DNA of 64,000 bases, taken from the NCBI RefSeq assembly GCF_900176285.1, contig NZ_FWXF01000006.1, positions 1 to 64,000 on the forward strand. Reading direction: 5' to 3'. This stretch comes from Desulfacinum hydrothermale DSM 13146 (GTDB taxonomy: Bacteria; Desulfobacterota; Syntrophobacteria; Syntrophobacterales; DSM-9756). The notes under the pieces were generated by a model. It was not told where the DNA came from, did no database searches, and worked only from the letters and a program-made list of their open reading frames with translations. Both the position numbers and the translations under genes were made by a program. This document shows positions 8,721 to 17,201 of this stretch, piece after piece. How positions within the stretch are numbered: the first letter of the stretch is position 1; every line of letters begins with the position of its first letter.

Positions 8721-9914
8721 ATGCAACCTTCAAACGGCCAACAGAAGACGACGGGCTTTTCCACACGAGCGGTCCACGCAGGCAACGTGGACGACGTGAT
8801 GACGGGCGGAGTGAACACTCCCATCTTTCCCTCCTCCGCCTACCGGGTCCCCGGCCCGCTGGGCAAGGTGGTCTATCCGCGTTACCAGAACATCCCCACC
8901 CAGGAAGCGGTGGCCCAAAAGATCGCCGCACTGGAAGGCGGCGAATGTGCTCTGGTGGTCTCGTCCGGCATGGCGGCCATCAGCAGCGTGTTCCTGGCCT
9001 TCTGCGGCCCCGGCGACCATGTGGTCCTGCAACGGGACCTCTATGGCGGCACGCACCATCTGGCCGCCAAGGAACTTCCTCGGCTGGGAATCGAGGTCAC
9101 CTGGGTCCCATCCCAAGACCCGGAAGATTTCGAGGCCGCCCTGCGACCCAACACCCGGATCCTCTACCTGGAAACACCGTCCAACCCCCTGATGAAGCTT
9201 CTGGACCTGCAGGCCCTGGCCGCCATCGCCCGGCGGCACGGGGTTCTGAGCGCGGTGGACAACACCTTCGCCACGCCCATCAACCAAAACCCCTTGGCGC
9301 TTGGGATCGATTTGGTGATCCACAGTGCCACCAAGTATCTGAACGGACACAGCGACCTGTGCTGCGGGGCCATCGTCGCCCGGCGGGAACTCATGGATCG
9401 GATCCACGGGGTGGCGGCCGCTTACGGACCCAGCCTGAGCCCCTACGACTGTTACCTGCTGGAGCGGGGCATGAAGACGCTGGCCGTCCGCATGCGCCAG
9501 CACAACGAAAACGGGGCCAGAATCGCCGCCTTTCTGGACGCTCATCCCCAGGTGCGACGGGTTTACTACCCGGGCCTGCCCACCCACCCCGGCCATGCCA
9601 TCGCCGCCCGCCAGATGCGGGCCTTCGGCGCCATGCTATCCGTGAAATTGGACTGTGACGCCGCGCAGGCACAGACGGTCATGGAACGCCTGCAGTTCTT
9701 CAAACCGGCGGTGAGCCTGGGCGGAGTGGAATCCCTGGCCTGTTTTCCTGCACAGACCTCGCACGCTCCCCTGAGCCCCGAAGAGCGGCGGGCGCTGGGA
9801 ATCTCCGATTCCCTCATCCGCCTGTCCGTGGGCATCGAGGACCCGGAAGATCTCATGGCGGACCTGGACCAGGCCCTGTCGGCAATCACAGAGCACCGTG
9901 GCAACGACGCCTGA
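8721..9914 (+). CDS. Trans-sulfuration family PLP enzyme (cystathionine gamma-synthase/lyase type)
   Basis: A 397-residue pyridoxal-phosphate enzyme of the Cys/Met metabolism fold. It opens with FSTRAVHAGN and VNTPIFPSSAY, as in cystathionine gamma-synthases, gamma-lyases and O-acylhomoserine sulfhydrylases. The phosphate-binding region is SSGMAAISSVF. The Schiff-base lysine is Lys205 in SATKYLNGHSD. The C-terminal substrate-carboxylate region SLGGVESLACFPAQTSHA is intact. Members cannot be told apart reliably by eye, so beta/gamma specificity is left open. The start ATG has AAGGAAG about 11 bases upstream. It stands alone between two R1 repeats (8485-8697 and 9945-10086) and is not linked to metK. 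Confidence 0.88.
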   Translation: MQPSNGQQKTTGFSTRAVHAGNVDDVMTGGVNTPIFPSSAYRVPGPLGKVVYPRYQNIPTQEAVAQKIAALEGGECALVVSSGMAAISSVFLAFCGPGDHVVLQRDLYGGTHHLAAKELPRLGIEVTWVPSQDPEDFEAALRPNTRILYLETPSNPLMKLLDLQALAAIARRHGVLSAVDNTFATPINQNPLALGIDLVIHSATKYLNGHSDLCCGAIVARRELMDRIHGVAAAYGPSLSPYDCYLLERGMKTLAVRMRQHNENGARIAAFLDAHPQVRRVYYPGLPTHPGHAIAARQMRAFGAMLSVKLDCDAAQAQTVMERLQFFKPAVSLGGVESLACFPAQTSHAPLSPEERRALGISDSLIRLSVGIEDPEDLMADLDQALSAITEHRGNDA

Positions 9915-9944
9915 AAGTCGGGGTGATCTGGGATCTGAGATGAG

Positions 9945-10086
9945 GTAGGAGCCGTTCCGTGAAGAACGCCCAGATTGCTCCCTTCTTGTGGGACGGAAGG
10001 TTGTAGGGCGGAAGGTTTGGCGTGGCCAGGCGGGTGCGCGCTGTGGGCTTGGTCTTGCGGGGGGCGGGATCCGAACCCGCCCCCAC
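9945..10086 (+). repeat. Dispersed repeat R1, copy C
   Basis: Same orientation as copy B. It starts AGGAGCCGTTCC...GAACGCCCAGATTGC, contains GGACGGAAGGTTG twice in slightly different form, and has the palindrome GGGGCGGGATCCGAACCCGC (10061-10080). It leads straight into repeat R2. It lies between the convergent PLP-enzyme and ppiD genes. Confidence 0.6.
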
Positions 10087-10190
10087 CAGGCTCTCTGAGA
10101 CAACTCCAAATCACCCATTGGGGTCAAAGCAATCTCGGACGCTTGGCGTACCCAACATGGCCAAGATCGGCATTCGCGGGAAAGCGCTTA
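10087..10190 (+). repeat. Dispersed repeat R2, copy 1
   Basis: About 100 bp that aligns over its whole length with the reverse complement of 34591-34692. Shared boxes in order: CCAAATC, CCCATTNGGGTCAA, GCAAT, TCG, ACGCTTGGC (ACACTTGGC in the other copy), then CGGCATT. It ends on the ppiD stop codon (10188-10190). It directly abuts R1 copy C, so R1 and R2 may be parts of one composite element. Confidence 0.55.
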
Positions 10191-12080
10191 GATCTCCTGC
10201 AGGATCTCCACGTCCGCTTCCCGTCGCTTTTTGGAAAGCCAGGCCTGCCAGAGCTGGTTTTGCTTGGTCTGGAGGAGTTGAGCGCGAACAGCCTGACGGT
10301 CTTTTTCCATCTTTTCCGGAGACGGGTCGCGGCGATCCAGCAGCCGACAGACCAGGAACTTACCCTGCCAAGGCACCGGCTCTTTGGTGAGGGGCTGGTC
10401 TTTCGTCAGCCGGAAAACGGCTTCGGCAGCCTCTCCCCAGAGCATCAGGTCTTTGTCCGGCTCGCTTCGGGAAAACCATCCGCTCTGGGCAACCGAGAGG
10501 CCCTTTTCTTTGGCCGCCTTTTCCAGGTCACCGGCCGTGGCAGCCGCCTCCAACAGTTCCTTGGCCGATTTTTCCGCCTCCCGGCGCGCCTGATCCGCCT
10601 TGAAATCCGAAAGGACCCGATGCCGAACCTGCTCGAAGGGCGGCACTTCGGGCGCCTTGATCCCCTTCACCTGCGCCACCAGATAGCCGTTTCGGTACTC
10701 GATCACGTTGCTGATCTGGTCCTGGTCCAGAGCGAAAAACTCTTTCATGGCCTTGGGCGCCCGGCCCACCTTGGGCAGGGGCTCCGTTGCGGCAAACCAT
10801 TGGGGGGGTGCCTGCGCGGACAGCTTCATGCGCTGGGCGGCCTTGGTCACGTCCCCGTCGGCAAAGGCCGCATCGGCAAAATCCCGGGCCCTTTCGTAGG
10901 CGATGTCCCGCGCCTTCTCGCGCTTCAAGGTGAGCTCGATTTGGGCCCTGGCCTTCTCGAAGGGGATCGTCTCCTCCGGCCGCACATCTTCGGACTTGAT
11001 GATGTGATAACCGAAACGGGTCCGCACCAGATCGCTGATCTCCCCGGGCTTCAGGGCAAAGGCCGCGTCGGTGAAGGCCGGGACCATCTGGTCCTTTTTG
11101 AAGTAGCCCAGGTCTCCCCCTTGAGAGGCGCTGGGCCCCTGGGAATATTGCTCGGCCAGCCGGGCGAAATCTTCTCCCTTGCGCGCCTTGGCCAGCACAT
11201 CGCGGGCCTGGGATTCCACCTTCTTCACCTCGTCTTCCGGAGCGTTTTCATCGAGGCGGAAAAGGATATGGCGGGCCCGCACCTGCTTTTCCCGATGGAA
11301 CTCTTCCGGATGGTCTTCGTAATAGGCCTTGAGCTCTTCTTCGCTCACACTCACGTCCTTGGTGTAGTCGTCGATTGGGAAGGCCACCCACGCCAATTGT
11401 CGCTTTTCGGGCTCCTTGTACGTGTCCTTGTTCTTTTGGAAGTAGTCCTTGGCCGCCGCCTCATCCACCCGCACCTTCTTTTCGAACGCCTTGGGATCCA
11501 GGGTCACATAGGCCACTCGAATCTGGGAATGGGCATGACGGAGGACGGCCTCCACCTCGGCGTCACTCACCACCGCCTGCCGCTTCACGAAGGATTCCAC
11601 CTTCCGGAGCATCAGGTCCTGAGCCAGCTGCTGTTCGAAAATTTCGGGCGTCATGCGATTCTGCCGCAACACCCGCACGTAGAGCTGCTGGTCGAAGCGC
11701 CCGTTTCGCTGGAAGACCGGATAGCTCAAGATTTCCCGTTGCAGTTCTTCCGCCGTGGTTTCCAGCCCCAGCTTGCGGGCGGCTTGAGCGATCAGGACCC
11801 GGTCGATGAGCAGGTCCATGGCCTGCCTTTTTGCATCGAGTTGTTTCAAGAGGTCCTGGTTCAGCTTATTTCCAAAACGCTGCCGATAGACGTTCAGCAA
11901 CTGGTCGTAGGCCCGGTTGTAATCCGCGTAGGTAATGAACACGTCCCCCACCCGTGCGAGACGGGAGGCCTTCCGGGACTGATAGGAATAGCCGCCCCAG
12001 AAGATGAAGACGATGACGATGGCAAATAGAGCGACCTTGATGAGCCAACTGGTTGCATGTTGACGAAAGATGGCGAGCAT
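10188..12080 (-). CDS. ppiD: PpiD-like membrane-anchored periplasmic chaperone / peptidyl-prolyl isomerase
   Basis: A 630-residue protein anchored by one N-terminal helix (about residues 14-30, WLIKVALFAIVIVFIFW), with the rest in the periplasm. A SurA-N-like helical chaperone region follows (about 35-230). A parvulin domain is visible at about 265-370, with RARHILF, the DFARLAEQYSQ segment, GGDLGYFKKDQMVPAF and FGYHIIK. A second, more divergent chaperone-like region makes the C-terminal half. The length and order match PpiD/YfgM-type folding factors that meet proteins leaving the Sec translocon. ATG has GGAGG about ten bases upstream. It is transcribed away from the GTPase cluster genes that share its strand, after a gap of about 80 bases. 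Whether the isomerase site is active cannot be judged. Confidence 0.85.
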   Translation of the reverse strand: MLAIFRQHATSWLIKVALFAIVIVFIFWGGYSYQSRKASRLARVGDVFITYADYNRAYDQLLNVYRQRFGNKLNQDLLKQLDAKRQAMDLLIDRVLIAQAARKLGLETTAEELQREILSYPVFQRNGRFDQQLYVRVLRQNRMTPEIFEQQLAQDLMLRKVESFVKRQAVVSDAEVEAVLRHAHSQIRVAYVTLDPKAFEKKVRVDEAAAKDYFQKNKDTYKEPEKRQLAWVAFPIDDYTKDVSVSEEELKAYYEDHPEEFHREKQVRARHILFRLDENAPEDEVKKVESQARDVLAKARKGEDFARLAEQYSQGPSASQGGDLGYFKKDQMVPAFTDAAFALKPGEISDLVRTRFGYHIIKSEDVRPEETIPFEKARAQIELTLKREKARDIAYERARDFADAAFADGDVTKAAQRMKLSAQAPPQWFAATEPLPKVGRAPKAMKEFFALDQDQISNVIEYRNGYLVAQVKGIKAPEVPPFEQVRHRVLSDFKADQARREAEKSAKELLEAAATAGDLEKAAKEKGLSVAQSGWFSRSEPDKDLMLWGEAAEAVFRLTKDQPLTKEPVPWQGKFLVCRLLDRRDPSPEKMEKDRQAVRAQLLQTKQNQLWQAWLSKKRREADVEILQEI

Positions 12081-12161
12081 GGGATTGTTTCCTCCGGTTT
12101 TTCTCCCTTTTCAGCGTTTAGAGCCCTATCGAGCACGCTTACATGACGCGCAAGGATTCCG

Positions 12162-12422
12162 TCAAGAACGGTCCTCCCGGGTGCCTTCCGGACCGGCCTT
12201 TGATGGCGGGCCGCCCCATTCGGGGGCCAGCACGGTATGGCGCCGCTCCAGCAGCAAGTAGAGCAGGGCGCCCACGCACGGAAAGGTGGCCGCCACGGCA
12301 AACCAAACGATCTTGCGGCGACGGCTTGGAAAGCGGCGTTTGGGGATCTCCTGAATCGCCCAAAAGGTGGGCACCAGGGGCAGGACAAAGAGGACGGCCA
12401 AAACAAGAATCTTCAAAGGCAT
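12162..12422 (-). CDS. Small PLDc_N-type membrane protein
   Basis: An 86-residue protein with two predicted membrane helices (about residues 4-22 and 38-56) around a basic linker IPKRRFPSRRRKIVWF. The pattern W-A-I/x-E-I-P...R-K-I-V-W...P-x-x-G-A-L-L-Y-L-L-L-E-R fits the phospholipase D-nuclease N-terminal (PLDc_N) module, which in short proteins stands alone without the catalytic HKD domain. Its role is unknown. It lies 82 bases upstream of ppiD and about 100 bases downstream of the GTPase pair on the same strand, with the palindromic repeat D in that gap. Confidence 0.7.
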   Translation of the reverse strand: MPLKILVLAVLFVLPLVPTFWAIQEIPKRRFPSRRRKIVWFAVAATFPCVGALLYLLLERRHTVLAPEWGGPPSKAGPEGTREDRS

Positions 12423-12465
12423 CTTTTATTCAAGGTCCTTCCGGTGGGGATTTTCCGTTGTTCGC

Positions 12466-12498
12466 AGCAAAGGGCGGGTTCCAAACCCGTCCCTTGCT
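12466..12498. repeat. R1 palindrome core, solitary copy D
   Basis: AGCAAAGGGCGGGTTC (12466-12481) is nearly the reverse complement of the sequence to 12498, giving a long stem with a short centre. Only the palindromic heart of R1 is present. It lies between the PLDc_N gene and the first GTPase gene and might act as a transcript-end hairpin for the GTPase operon. Confidence 0.55.
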
Positions 12499-12519
12499 GT
12501 CACTTCCTGGCATGCACCG

Positions 12520-14247
12520 TCAGGGGGCATCGGCATCCGCCAGGAACGCCTCCAGCCTCTTGAGGCGGCTTTCCACGTCTTCGCGCCATTCGCGGAGCGC
12601 TTCTTGGGCAAGGCGCCCCTGCTCCGCCCACGCCTCTTCCAGGGCGTGTTGGAGCGAATCTATAATCCCTTGCGCCCGAGCCCGCAAGAATTTCCTGTAT
12701 CCTTTGTAAAATCGAAGCCCCGAAAGGAATTGGACCACGGCGTAACTTCCCAACGCGGCAAGACCCCGGGGACTGAAAAGGGTGTCCACCACCGCCACCA
12801 CGACCCCTGCGGCGGCGGCCCACCCCGGACCCATCAAAAAGGTCCGCCAGGCCGCCTCCCCTCCCAAGGCGAAGAGGAGGAACACCATCCAGACCCAACT
12901 CACCGCCTTCTGCTTGAATCGAAACAGGCGCGCAGGACCCTGACGCCCCTGGAAGCAACAGGCCGCTCGGATCGTCTCCGCAACCCGAGCGCAGGGCGGC
13001 CTCGAGCCCGTACGATCGGCCCATTGCACGCATTCCGATCGCAGGGAGACTTCCAAGGCGAGGGCAGCCGTCCGGTTCAGCACATGGTCTGCAAACCATC
13101 GCCACTGCTCCCGGCATCGGTCTTGGGCGCGTCGGACCAGGTCTTCCACGTCCAGATCGCCCCCAGACGGTGATGAACCGCCGGAACCGCCCAGCCGGCG
13201 GGCCATCCAACCGGCCACAGCGGTCGGCCCGCTCAGGTCTTCAGCGTTTTCCAGCCATCCGGCCACCGATTCCACCACCCGGGGTGACCACCAGGACCGC
13301 CACACCGCCTGGCCGGAGCGGTCCCACATCTGCACCAGCTCGCTTGCCTCCCTTTCCAGTTCACTGACCACGCGCCACAGGCGCCGGAACTGCTCCACCC
13401 CCTTGTTCATCCTTTGCAGAACGCTTCGGACCTCCGCATCCAGATTGGATTCCTTGATGGCGCGAATTTCCTTGGCATCCCGCTGCTGCAGAACGGATCT
13501 TTTGAGAAAGGAAAACTGGTTCCAGGAAGAGGCCTTGCCCTGGTCCAAAACCTCCCGGGCCGACACGGCGTAGATCACGGGCTCACTGCCGGTGGTCTGT
13601 GTCAGCAGATCCCGAAAGGAATGAAAGACCCGGTCCAGATTTTCGTGGGCCCGCCCCGGATTGGATCCGACCAGGAAGGTGTCCGCCTTGTTCAGCACAA
13701 AGGCGTAATTTTCCTTTGCCTTGGGAACCTCCCGGAGGAAATCATAGAAGCGCTTGTCCGCGTACTTTTCCGGTGTGGTAACCCAGAGCACCAGATCCAG
13801 ATGTTCGAGGAAATCCCGGACCCGTTGCCGGTGTTGCCCCACCAGGCTGTCAAAATCCGGCAGATCGCACATGATCACGTGCCGCACGCTGTCCTGACGG
13901 TGCGTCACCTCCTGGATCGGCACGTCCGCCCGGCGAATCCGCCGGGGCAGTTGGCACTCTTCATGCCTATAGATGAGAACACGGTCCGTATGGGGTCGGC
14001 GGTGGCTGACCGAAGCGATCGGTGCACCGGCCAGGGCATTCATGAGGCTGGACTTGCCCACGCCGGTTCCGCCCAGCAGGCCGATGAAAAGGATCCGGTC
14101 CTCCAGGCTTTTCAGTCTGTCCTGGAGGGCTTGCAACTGGACGGCCAGCTCCTGGACTTCCTCCTCGCCCAAGGGCAAGAGCCCTTGGAAATGGAGCAAA
14201 TCCTTCGCTTCGTCCAGCATCCGCTCCAACTGCTCAGCTCGAGGCAT
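12520..14247 (-). CDS. Dynamin-like membrane GTPase, member 1 of a pair
   Basis: A 575-residue predicted GTPase. The P-loop is GGTGVGKSS (59-67). Switch II/G3 is DLPD (128-131) within CDLPDFDSL, so the usual glycine of DxPG is aspartate. A family signature PEKYAD follows (159-164), and G4 is NKAD (186-189). A helical middle region leads to a hydrophobic block (two probable membrane or paddle helices, starting VSWVWMVFLLFALG) and a charged C-terminal coiled coil. This is the architecture of bacterial dynamin-like proteins, but no exact family is recognised. ATG at 14247 has GGAAAGGAAGGGG just upstream. It overlaps the second GTPase gene by 14 bases, so the two are co-translated. Confidence 0.75.
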   Translation of the reverse strand: MPRAEQLERMLDEAKDLLHFQGLLPLGEEEVQELAVQLQALQDRLKSLEDRILFIGLLGGTGVGKSSLMNALAGAPIASVSHRRPHTDRVLIYRHEECQLPRRIRRADVPIQEVTHRQDSVRHVIMCDLPDFDSLVGQHRQRVRDFLEHLDLVLWVTTPEKYADKRFYDFLREVPKAKENYAFVLNKADTFLVGSNPGRAHENLDRVFHSFRDLLTQTTGSEPVIYAVSAREVLDQGKASSWNQFSFLKRSVLQQRDAKEIRAIKESNLDAEVRSVLQRMNKGVEQFRRLWRVVSELEREASELVQMWDRSGQAVWRSWWSPRVVESVAGWLENAEDLSGPTAVAGWMARRLGGSGGSSPSGGDLDVEDLVRRAQDRCREQWRWFADHVLNRTAALALEVSLRSECVQWADRTGSRPPCARVAETIRAACCFQGRQGPARLFRFKQKAVSWVWMVFLLFALGGEAAWRTFLMGPGWAAAAGVVVAVVDTLFSPRGLAALGSYAVVQFLSGLRFYKGYRKFLRARAQGIIDSLQHALEEAWAEQGRLAQEALREWREDVESRLKRLEAFLADADAP

Positions 14248-16024
14248 CCCCTTCCTTTCCCCGCTGCCCGTCACGCCCCATGCCCTGGGCGGCCAGGCGC
14301 TCCACCCATTGGACACGCTCCGGATCGGGGCTGACTTCGTCCAGGCAGCCCACAAAGCGCCTGTATTGCTCGTCGATCACGGCCACCAGGCCGGCTTGGT
14401 AACGATGGGCCAGTTCCCTGGCGATCCGTTGGATCTCCCGATAAGCAAAGAGTTCCATGGCCCCCTGGGTCACATAAGGGGCGATGGCAGCGTCCAGTAC
14501 GGCATCCACCATGGTGAAGCCGCCCCCCAAGACCGTCTCCAGGCTGACGATCAATAGACCCCACACCACGGAGGTGGAATAGATCCCCCATTCTTTTCCC
14601 TTGGGAAGTCCCTTGGCCAGATCGGAAAAGACCGCCTGCAACCAGTCCATGAGCTTTTCCTGCTCCCGATCCACAAAATCCACCACTTCCTGGGGCTGGA
14701 GCACGGCACCCCGCTCCAAGAGGGTACTATAAAGCCGGCTCTCTTCCTTTCCATGGAGCGACTCCTCCAGCACCCGGCGGGAAAATCTTTGAACGGCGGC
14801 CTGGATGCCCTCCACGTGGATCTTCTCTTTGACGCGCTCCAGGGATTCCCGTCTTCCCGCATTGGGCGCCTCCTTGAGGATTCCCAGCAGGCGCAGGGGA
14901 GCCGTCAGGGTCTGGGAGATCCATCGCCGGGGTTTGGCCAAGGGGTCGTACCTGGAAAAGAGCGAACGGATTTCCGCCTGCAGATACGCGCGGGTCTCCG
15001 CCGTGAAGTATTTTTCCTGATCGGCGATCACATCTTCTTGGGCTTCCCGCCGGTATTGCTCCACCGTCTCCTTCCACCGCCGGGCCTCCCGAGCCTCTTC
15101 TTCCAGAACATCCCTCACCGCCTGCATCTCCAGGCGGATCCTATTTTCAAGGCGGGTCAAGGAGCGTTCACGCAGTCTGCTTCCCGCCGACCCTTCCACC
15201 CCTTCCAGCAGGCGGGAACGGAAAGCCTGGAACGAGGCCTCTGCGGGCAGTTCGTCCACGGGATCGCCGGTCAAGAAAGGCAGGAGAACCGCCCGCTGCG
15301 GTTCCGCCCCCAGACCGTCCCCCTGGAAAATCTCCAAGACGTCTTGAGATCTCAGCTCCGGGCCTGCCTTGTTGCAGACCAGATGGACCTCGGCTCCTTG
15401 TCGGAGGGCTTCTTTGAGCATGCGAGCCGGCACATCGTCCGCGTACTTTTCCGGACTGGTCACGAAGACCACCCCATCGGCCAGGAGGAAAAATTGCTCC
15501 GCCAAAAGGCGGTTGGCTTCCTCCACGCTGTCCAGATCGGGAGTGTCCACGAAGATCACCGACACCCACTCATCTTTTTCGTGCAAACGCACATGGAAGA
15601 CACCGGGCTGTCCAATAAGCGGCGCGCTGTCACTTTCTGAGCCGAAATGGCACTCAACCCGTTCATCCTGGAAAGGAAGATCCAGATCCGACGAGATCCG
15701 CACGTGGGCATACCCCACAGCCCCCGCCGTCTTGGGCCGCTCCACCCCCGTCTCGCTCACGCGTTCGCCGCACACTGCATCGAACAGCGTGGATTTTCCC
15801 GTTCCCGTCCCCCCCATGAAGAGCACCCAAAGCCATGGATGGGCGGCCTTATGGGCCAGGACCGCGGCGCGCAGAGCCGCCTGTCGGCACAAGGCAGGAA
15901 GCTCCCGCCGCCCCCTGTCGGTGAAGCCGGGAACCCGCAGCTCACGGATCCCTTCTTCCCAGGGAGGATCGGTCAGGAAGGGCCCTTCCGTGATCTCAGT
16001 GGTCGATTTTTTCGTTTGGCTCAT
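14234..16024 (-). CDS. Dynamin-like membrane GTPase, member 2 of a pair
   Basis: A 596-residue paralogue of the neighbouring GTPase. P-loop GGTGTGKST (71-79), G3 DTPD (160-163) in VDTPDLDSV, again with Asp for the usual Gly, and the shared PEKYAD block (191-196). The G4 position reads NKAG (218-221) and not NKxD, so guanine specificity may be relaxed or the protein may depend on its partner. A long helical region with charged heptads follows (about 280-350). Near the C-terminus is a hydrophobic segment (VVWGLLIVSLETVLGG) and an amphipathic tail. The start ATG at 16024 lies inside the 3' end of the DUF4126 gene (29-base overlap), and the stop overlaps the first GTPase. The overlaps suggest that the three products act in one membrane assembly (inference). 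Confidence 0.75.
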   Translation of the reverse strand: MSQTKKSTTEITEGPFLTDPPWEEGIRELRVPGFTDRGRRELPALCRQAALRAAVLAHKAAHPWLWVLFMGGTGTGKSTLFDAVCGERVSETGVERPKTAGAVGYAHVRISSDLDLPFQDERVECHFGSESDSAPLIGQPGVFHVRLHEKDEWVSVIFVDTPDLDSVEEANRLLAEQFFLLADGVVFVTSPEKYADDVPARMLKEALRQGAEVHLVCNKAGPELRSQDVLEIFQGDGLGAEPQRAVLLPFLTGDPVDELPAEASFQAFRSRLLEGVEGSAGSRLRERSLTRLENRIRLEMQAVRDVLEEEAREARRWKETVEQYRREAQEDVIADQEKYFTAETRAYLQAEIRSLFSRYDPLAKPRRWISQTLTAPLRLLGILKEAPNAGRRESLERVKEKIHVEGIQAAVQRFSRRVLEESLHGKEESRLYSTLLERGAVLQPQEVVDFVDREQEKLMDWLQAVFSDLAKGLPKGKEWGIYSTSVVWGLLIVSLETVLGGGFTMVDAVLDAAIAPYVTQGAMELFAYREIQRIARELAHRYQAGLVAVIDEQYRRFVGCLDEVSPDPERVQWVERLAAQGMGRDGQRGKEGDASS

Positions 16025-16988
16025 GCCATTCCATCCATGGGGCAGGCAGGGTGTTTGCCATCCGGGAGTACAAGGAAAGGATCCAGGTTTCGCCGCTTCC
16101 CGCGACCACCAGTTTGCTCAGGAGCCGTCCCGGATAGAGGCGCACCCGATGCATGTTTTGCCGTGGCATAGATTTGTTTTGCCACCGAAAAAGGCGGCGA
16201 TAATAGATGCGAAGGGCCAGGGAGGTGAGCACCACGTGCACACGGCAGGCCCGGGGAACTCCGGGCACCCGGGACGCATAGGCGGGTCCCGCCCAGTGCA
16301 CCTCTTCGGCGTCCGCCGCTTCCCCGGAATAGATGCGGTCGATGTGATAGGGAAGTGAGGGTGCCCCGGCCGATGCCCCGCCGGATCCGAAAGCCGAAAA
16401 GATGCGATGAAAGAAAGCCTTCACCAGCATGACCAGGTGGCGCGCCAGCATGGGGAAAAACACGAGCAAGAGCACCAGGAGCACGATGGTGGTGAAAAAC
16501 GTCCAGCGCGGGTGGGCCAGGCTCACGTAGGCATAACCCACCGCAAAGATGTCCTCCCCGACGCTCAGGGCCATGTTGGAAAAGGGCTCCGGGCTGGCCT
16601 GCACCAGCAGGCGGGTTCCCGCCTTGGTCATGTGCGCCGCCGAAGCCAGGCTGGCGCCCAGCATGAAGACGATCACCTCCAGGGCGGGCGAGGCCTGACC
16701 CACCTGCATGAGGGCCAGCATGGCGCCGCCCAAGGGCCGGACGATGGTGTGCAGGGTATCCCACAGGGTGTCCAGGCCGGGGATCTTGTCCACCACGAAT
16801 TCGATGACGTAGAGAAAAAGGGCGACGAAGATGACGGCGTCATTGGCCAATACCTGCAGTTCCGGCGGGAGTCCCTGGACCAGGCCGTGTTTGATGCAAA
16901 GGCCCACCACGGCCACGGTGGCGTAAAGGTTCACGCCGCTTACGAAAGACAAGCCCAGCAACGACCCCAATTGCGCGATAATCTCCAT
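15996..16988 (-). CDS. DUF4126 polytopic membrane protein
   Basis: A protein of about 330 residues. The N-terminal 200 residues match the DUF4126 type: LSFVSGVNLYATV, a VVDKIPGLDTLWDTLHT loop and GASLASAAHMTKAGTR, with about five membrane helices and another at about 165-190 (TTIVLLVLLLVFF). The C-terminal 130 residues are soluble and basic, and I do not recognise them. ATG at 16988 is preferred because GGAAAGG stands nine bases upstream; an in-frame ATG at 16997 would sit on top of that site. It is the first gene of a three-gene overlapping set with the two dynamin-like GTPases. The function of DUF4126 is not established. Confidence 0.75.
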   Translation of the reverse strand: MEIIAQLGSLLGLSFVSGVNLYATVAVVGLCIKHGLVQGLPPELQVLANDAVIFVALFLYVIEFVVDKIPGLDTLWDTLHTIVRPLGGAMLALMQVGQASPALEVIVFMLGASLASAAHMTKAGTRLLVQASPEPFSNMALSVGEDIFAVGYAYVSLAHPRWTFFTTIVLLVLLLVFFPMLARHLVMLVKAFFHRIFSAFGSGGASAGAPSLPYHIDRIYSGEAADAEEVHWAGPAYASRVPGVPRACRVHVVLTSLALRIYYRRLFRWQNKSMPRQNMHRVRLYPGRLLSKLVVAGSGETWILSLYSRMANTLPAPWMEWHEPNEKIDH

Positions 16989-17201
16989 GGCATGCATCCT
17001 TTCCCGACACAGGGGCAAGATCCCTCCCAAGCCTTGCCCCATCCTATCCGTCGTTTCTGTGGGACGCAATCGCTTCCCGAAACCTTTCTTCCCAATTCCC
17101 GGTAACTTCTGTAGTATGCCCCCGAACCAGAAGGGCACAAGGGCCCTCCTTGCGAAAAAGGAAAGGGAGACGCAGACGGGAACGAGCAGGCAGAAGAGAG
17201 T

